A program made the position numbers and the translations under genes. The notes under the pieces were generated by a model, which saw nothing but the letters and a program-made list of their open reading frames with translations, did no database searches and had not been told where the DNA came from. This document shows positions 59,402 to 64,000 of a stretch of 64,000 bases of DNA, one piece after another. The stretch's first letter is position 1, and every line of letters begins with the position of its first letter. Source of the stretch: Dipteronia dyeriana. Taxonomy: Eukaryota; Streptophyta; Magnoliopsida; Sapindales; Sapindaceae. The DNA lies in the NCBI GenBank assembly GCA_032871835.1, contig CM065299.1, positions 30,926,074 through 30,990,073 on the forward strand. Reading direction: 5' to 3'.

Positions 59402-60604
59402 TATTTATTGTTTTACTTGATGTATATCACTACATTAAATATATATATATATAATGGATTCACTTAATATTGATTTTGACAAATTTTAATGCACTCAATC
59501 AATTCTCACAGCCATGCACGTTTATATTCAACGTCATTGGCAATTGGGGTTGCGAATGGTCTTAAAGTACACCATAAAAATCTTATTAATTTGATTTCTA
59601 TCATCTGAGCAATTGGATTACAAGTTATAACACAAGTTTTTTTTTTTTTTTTCCTTATGAAATCTGAGAAATTATTTTCACAGATGCAAGGTGCCATTGG
59701 TGGAAAAAGAACACAAGATTTTCGGACTATTTATCCTATCAAGATTTTGCCTTGATAACTTATAGATATTGAATGAAGAACAACAGAAGATGTAGAATTG
59801 TTGAAAAATTGGTTGACGAGTGGAAAGAAGTAGGGTTGTTCTTGAGTTTTTTCTATTTTTTTTGTTTTAATTTATACAATTGTAAATTTAAAAATGGGTG
59901 TCACTTGAAGTTTTTTAGGAGGCAATAGAGCTACACAATAATATTTCAGAAGGCAAGACTGAACCCACTCTCTTTGGCCTATATGTATGTGAGTATGTCT
60001 TATTCCGAATAATATATACTTGTTCTACAAAAGGAAGGATATATTAGTATAGAACTTATAAATTAAAGTACTTAACCTATGTCCTTCTTTTGTTTTTAAT
60101 ATTATTTGATTAAATCACATTACTTTCAAATTAAATTTCTGTTTGAATGCATACACAGTATTTCAATTTATTTAGCATTTTTTTCAGTAATTTATAATAT
60201 ATTTTACTGAAGTAAAAAGCTTTTATATTTAGTTTATTGTCAATCGTAGGCAGAAAGCACATGTTGCTATGTTGACCCATATAGCTAGTAAGTAAAATAT
60301 TTCTAAGTTCATTTTCATTTCTCTACAAAACTTGATCCCATGCTTGCTGTTGTGCATGTGGTTTAATACCATTTTGTAATTTGAGGACAATTAAACTCAT
60401 TGTCCAACTGTTTGAGTAAAATGGCCATGTCAATTAATTATATAAGGATGCTAGGATTAAACAGCTTTGTTGCGCTGATAATTTTTTTAGACTTGTTTCT
60501 TTCAAAATAATGAAAAATATTATCCTTTTTTTTTAAAAAAAAAAAATCATACTTAGGAAGAAGTAGAGGACATGAAAACAGATCAAACACACAACACATA
60601 AATT
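59402..60604. other. Intergenic AT-rich DNA
   Basis: No gene seen. A T16-plus run at 59637-59652 and A runs at 60534-60545 and 60661-60670 are the only simple features. It is the likely 3' flank of the small peptide gene. Confidence 0.4.
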
Positions 60605-60610
60605 TTTATT
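60605..60610 (-). terminator. Candidate poly(A) signal of the peptide gene
   Basis: TTTATT on the plus strand is AATAAA on the minus strand, about 135 nt past the stop codon, a normal 3'-UTR distance. The region is AT-rich, so chance occurrence is possible. Confidence 0.45.
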
Positions 60611-60744
60611 AAATTCGAATTGACATAACATCCCTTCTTTCATCACATAAAGACGAGTTAAAAAAAAAAAACTGTCCTAACAGACACAGCAATAGCAACA
60701 ACACATAAACGACAACTAATTTGGAAGGGATGAATTTGTCAGCT

Positions 60745-60921
60745 TCAAGGGTTCCGATTGTCTGTCTCCTTGAACTTTGAGCCGTCTCCGAATTTACAAC
60801 AAGTTCTGACCTTTGAGTTGCAACACTTGGGGTCTCTTTTTTGTGCCCCAGCCCCGGTCAATACTGCGACCAAGATCATCAAGAAAACGATTATTTGTTT
60901 TAGTGTAGAGAGAAAAGCCAT
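60745..60921 (-). CDS. Small secreted cysteine-containing peptide
   Basis: The predicted protein has 58 residues: a hydrophobic signal peptide (MAFLSTLKQIIVFLMILVAV, cleavage likely after GAGA near residue 26) and a mature part of about 32 residues with four cysteines in two pairs (KCCNSKVRTCCKF), ending in a polar DNRNP tail. I chose the ATG at 60919-60921. The frame extends upstream to an ATG at 60999, but that would overlap the TATA box, so it cannot lie in the transcript. A TATA box about 80 bp upstream and a poly(A) signal downstream support a real gene. I do not recognise the family; a secreted signalling or defence peptide is possible. The frame is intact and the composition unlike the surrounding repeats. 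A host gene is likely but expression is unproven. Confidence 0.6.
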   Translation of the reverse strand: MAFLSTLKQIIVFLMILVAVLTGAGAQKRDPKCCNSKVRTCCKFGDGSKFKETDNRNP

Positions 60922-60995
60922 GGAAGACAAAATCTTAAAACAAGTAATATAATAATGTTGTGCGGTTGAGGTGATGTTCACCCAACAATGAAACT

Positions 60996-61007
60996 CCATT
61001 TATATAG
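60996..61007 (-). promoter_or_regulatory. TATA box of the peptide gene
   Basis: On the minus strand this reads CTATATAAATGG. It predicts a transcript start near 60970 and a 5' UTR of about 50 nt ahead of the ATG at 60921. Confidence 0.65.
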
Positions 61008-61074
61008 AGGCAAAGGTGCTCCTTCACTGACATTCTACCAATAAGTCATAGGGGCAAAATTAAAGGTGTAAAAA

Positions 61075-61285
61075 TGGACTGGCCCGGCCCATTAGGGACG
61101 GCCTGGCCAGTCCATTTCTGGAAACAGGCCGGCCCAGCCCGGCCCGCGACAAGCAGGCCTGGCACGGCAAGCCGGAATGCCTCAGGCGGGCCGTGCCTGC
61201 GTGCCGTGCCAGGCCGGCCCTCCTGGCCCCTCTGGCTGGCCGGCCGGGCCAGGCCTAACGGGCCTGGTCCGGCGGGTTAGTTTTT
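61075..61285. repeat. GC-rich subterminal block of the hAT element
   Basis: About 210 bp of GGCC, CCGG and GCCTGG words in overlapping inverted and direct copies, starkly GC-rich in an AT-rich window. Such blocks are known as subterminal transposase-binding regions in hAT elements. They carry many CG and CHG sites and are therefore methylation targets. A 68-codon frame across it (61074-61280) is a composition artefact. Confidence 0.85.
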
Positions 61286-61611
61286 TGGTCCAATTTTTTT
61301 TTCAAATTACGTTTTTTTAGATTTAGGGTATAGGGTTTAGGATTTATAGTTTATGGTTAAGGGTTTAGAATTTAAAATGAATGAAGAGAACGAACAATTA
61401 TTAGGATTTGAAATGAATAATGAGAACGAACAATTTTTTAATTATTTATTTATTTTTCACTTATGGAATTCAGTAATACATATCTACATGATTGCCTCAT
61501 TAAAAACCTTACCAAGAAAAACCCAGTGGGATAAAAACTTGGTAAGGGAAAAAGAGTGCAACCGTTTTACAACTTACAAGTAAATAATAAATACATATGT
61601 AAAAGTATAAC
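61286..61611 (-). other. hAT 3' non-coding region
   Basis: Between the GC block and the transposase stop lie degenerate TTTAGGG-like words (61318-61370), a short direct duplication (ATGAAGAGAACGAACAATT and ATAATGAGAACGAACAATT, 61379-61433) and the stretch CTCATTAAAAACCTTACCAA through AACCCAGTGGGATAAAAACTTGGTAAGGG (61496-61550). I recall the latter as a recurrent sequence near the end of this plant hAT group. It contains an inverted pair, CCTTACCAAG/CTTGGTAAGG. Confidence 0.5.
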
Positions 61612-63689
61612 CTAGTTCTGGCCCTGGCCACTACCTGAAGGGTCATCAATATATAGATTGTCGAAATTTAGATTAAGTTCTTTATCTACAGTTAGATTTT
61701 GTAACCTTTTTTTAGCATGCTCCCAATCCCGAAGGCATGTTAATACCTCCACCATCTCTGGAGACAAACAGCTTCTTCTTGGTTCAATTATGCGTCCACT
61801 GGTGCTGAAAGCTTGTTCTGAAGACACCGTTGACACTGGAATAACTAGTAGGTCACGTGCTAAGTGTGACAGAACTGGATACCTGTACGTATAGGTCTTC
61901 CACCATAACAACAAATCAAACTCTTCCTTGTCTTCAACAGCATCGACTGTGCTTCAAGGTACCTAATAAGTTCGGTACAAGAAGATGGGCTAGATCTTTG
62001 CGCTGAAGAAGTACTTGCTGATTTGTCTTTTTTTCTTCGTTTCAGAAGGCTCCAACTTGTTTGCTTCAGCTCTGTCTCCGGTCGTGTTGATTGGGGGATG
62101 TCAATGTTGCCAAACCTGGTCTTATAAATATGAAAAATCTCGAACAACTTCGTTCGAATGTCAGTAATTTGTTCTGAATAATCTATTGACAAATTAATAC
62201 CAATAAACTCAAGCAAAACTTCTAAACCAGATAATTTAACCCTGGGATCTATTATAGCACTTAAGGCATAAAGTAAGGGAATGTTAGCCCAATATTTTTT
62301 CAACTTTGTCTCCATGACAACAACTGCAGCGCCTAGATGTTCATCTTCTCTATAACTGTTTAACAGTTCAGACATTTCCGCTATCTGATGGATTGCCTGG
62401 GAAGATGTGGGGTAATATACCCCGGAAAGAGTTACAGTGGCATTGTAAAATATCTTTAAAATTTGAACAAAAATCTTTGCCACATACCAATCGTCTGTGG
62501 AAAGTAATTTTGGACTAAATTGTCCTGTTTCTGTCAATTTCATGTTATAAAAACATGTAATGGTTGTATCATATTCCAAACAATTTTGCAACATTAAATA
62601 AGTAGAGTTCCACCTTACCGGCATATCAGTTTGGAATCGTCAGGGTTTGAGACCGTTTAATTTACAATGTCTCTTGAATTCACTGAATCTAGGATTAGAA
62701 CTGTAAATCCAAGAAATGGCATCTCTGATGCGATCTATTTGGTCGCTTACCTGCTTTAAACCAGCCTGTACAACTAAATTTATAATATGGCATGCACACC
62801 GTTGATGGAAGAAATAACCTCCATCTTACGGGATATTTCTTGCAACAAACAATGCAATAGAGCTAGTATTTGCAAATGCATTATCAAATGTGATTGAAAG
62901 AATGCGATGCGTGATTTCATAAGTTTCTAAAACTTCCATTATGACATTAAAAATGTTTTCTGCGGTATGTGAAAAATCCATAGGACGAAAACCAAAAATT
63001 CTTTTTGTTATCCTCCAATCAGAATCTAAATAGTGTCTCGTGACACATAAATAGTCCTGTTTGGAACATGCATTCCAAATATCAGAAGTTAATGCAACAG
63101 AGACACTTAAATTCTGTAATTCAGCAACTAAGTCATCCCTTTCGGTTTCAAACAATCGTATCAAATCATTTCTAGTGGTGGTTCTAGAAACAGGTTCATA
63201 TTGGGGATTATATGCAGATGTGATTAATTCTTTAAAAAATGGACTCTCACCAATACTGATCGGTTGATCAGTTTGTGCAATGTATCGTGCCAAGCACTCT
63301 CTAGCGTGCATGACGTCGAACTGCCACGTCGTAACGGACCCGTCTGGGTGCCGTTGAAGCTGTGTCTGGGTTGTAGTATCTACATGTCCATGTGCAGGCA
63401 TACATTTGTGCATATGCCGTCTCAAATGTCCGGTTCCCCCCGTACTTGTAGCATAATTCTTATGGCAAAACTTACATTTAGCTCTGAGGCCAGGCGCCCC
63501 GTTTGGGAGTGTTATTTGGACTATGTTGAAACATTGTCACACATCTGATGTTAATTTTCTGGGACGTGATGTTGGTGTAACGCCGGAACCAGAAGGTCCC
63601 GCTTGAGTATGGGTCGGTTCTGAAATATCAAATTCATCGTTGAGCATATTCAAACCGTCCGGAAAATAAGGCTGCTGGTTAGGATCCAT
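61612..63689 (-). pseudogene. hAT-family transposase, near full length
   Basis: From the ATG at 63687-63689 (MDPNQQPYFPDG) the frame has a disordered N-terminus, a BED zinc finger (about residues 72-97: CKFCHKN...HLRRHMHKC), the catalytic core with Asp in ALTSDIWNACS and Asp in SITFDNAFAN, the RWNSTYLML motif, and the C-terminal dimerisation domain RYPVLSHLARDLLVIPVSTV...SSEQAFS (about 61720-61880), whose Glu is probably the third catalytic acid. About 690 codons is normal for the family. Lesions are TGA at 63537-63539 (likely former Trp), TAA at 62826-62828, TGA at 62640-62642, and a one-base-type frameshift near 61950. All key motifs survive, so decay is recent. Confidence 0.9.
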
Positions 63690-64000
63690 TATCTGAATAA
63701 AAATATGAGCACTATAGTAGTTAATAGTCAAATTAAAAATCAGTATTTACTAACAATAATCTTAATTTACTAACAATAATTACTATAACTAATACGACAC
63801 TTAAAATAATTTATTTACTTAAAAAACAAATTAAATAAGCAAAAAAAATCATAATCTACTAACATAAAATTTTAAATTCACTAGTTCACTACTACAAATA
63901 AAATTGATAAATTTACTAATATAAAATTGATGATTTGAACCACTACTCTTAAATTTACTATCATAATCTACAAATGAAAAATTTTAATTTATGAAAAAAA
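63690..64000 (-). other. AT-rich leader of the hAT transposase gene
   Basis: No gene. It is strongly AT-rich, with repeated TTTACTAACAATAAT-like words (63748-63785) and ATTTACTA words up to the window end. It is probably the promoter or first intron of the transposase gene; the element's other end is not included. Confidence 0.5.

Larger units (their letters stand above)
61063..64000 (-). mobile_element. hAT transposon, 3' part and transposase; 5' end beyond the window
   Basis: The end at about 61063 reads AAAGGTGTAAAAATGG followed by a GGCCCGGCCC-rich block, as in plant hAT elements that start near CAGGGGTGTAAAAATGG. Inside, on the minus strand, is an almost full-length hAT transposase. The opposite terminal repeat was not found and should lie beyond 64000. 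The exact terminus and 8-bp target duplication cannot be fixed from one end. Confidence 0.75.

Noticed and set aside
60745..60999. 84-residue version of the small peptide starting at 60999
   Set aside because: Its first codons overlap the TATA box, and the predicted signal peptide starts only at the internal Met (60921).
61074..61280. 68-codon Gly/Pro/Ala/Arg-rich protein
   Set aside because: It lies wholly in the GC-rich subterminal block of the hAT element; composition artefact.

Overview
The window is a transposon-dense, AT-rich stretch of a flowering-plant nuclear genome, most likely a eudicot. The evidence is many plant-type LTR retrotransposons (Ty1/Copia with initiator-Met-tRNA primer sites, Ty3/Gypsy of Athila/Tat type with tRNA-Asp primer sites), a plant hAT element, a plant pogo-like element and palindromic MITEs. 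I see no rRNA, tRNA or CRISPR locus. Only one locus looks like an ordinary host gene: a 58-residue secreted cysteine-containing peptide on the minus strand at 60745-60921, with a TATA box and a candidate poly(A) signal.

Layout. 1-3810 holds fragments of Copia-type LTRs plus unassigned DNA. 3811-25754 is a three-level nest: a minus-strand SIRE-like Copia LTR (3811-4800 and 24836-25754) is split by a Gypsy element (4801-24835), which is split by a nearly full-length Copia element (10026-19040, target duplication AGTTT). The Gypsy element keeps two LTRs, a primer site, gag and protease remnants and a downstream ORF related to plant transposon proteins, but no visible reverse transcriptase or integrase. 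25755-31431 holds a truncated minus-strand Gypsy LTR with primer site, then a plus-strand SIRE-like LTR interrupted by a solo Gypsy LTR. 32017-42054 is a complete but mutated minus-strand Copia element (target duplication GTGAC/GCGAC). 43150-43640 is a degenerate 25-bp minisatellite. 45340-48060 is a very decayed Copia pol. 48362-55467 is a rearranged SIRE-like Copia element whose two 2.2-kb LTRs lie in inverted orientation around a gag remnant joined directly to post-pol sequence.

The right end differs: two adjacent foldback MITEs in TA microsatellite (56771-57233), a short pogo-like element with TA target duplications (58197-59399), the small peptide gene, and a hAT element (about 61063 to beyond 64000). 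The hAT transposase is nearly full length, with three in-frame stops and one frameshift, and its GC-rich end lies about 60 bp upstream of the peptide gene's TATA box.

The most unusual signal is architectural. LTRs of different families carry, directly upstream of their TATA box, a GC-rich cassette of short inverted repeats (for example a 7-bp stem CTGCGAG/CTCGCAG repeated many times in Gypsy LTRs, or the palindrome GCGGTCTAGACCGC in Copia LTRs). The cassette differs between related LTRs while the flanking LTR sequence is conserved. A second block of such words lies inside the Gypsy element, ahead of a leader with a (TTAGGG)5 tract and a plausible intron that leads to the downstream ORF. All similarities were judged by eye; no alignment or database search was run.
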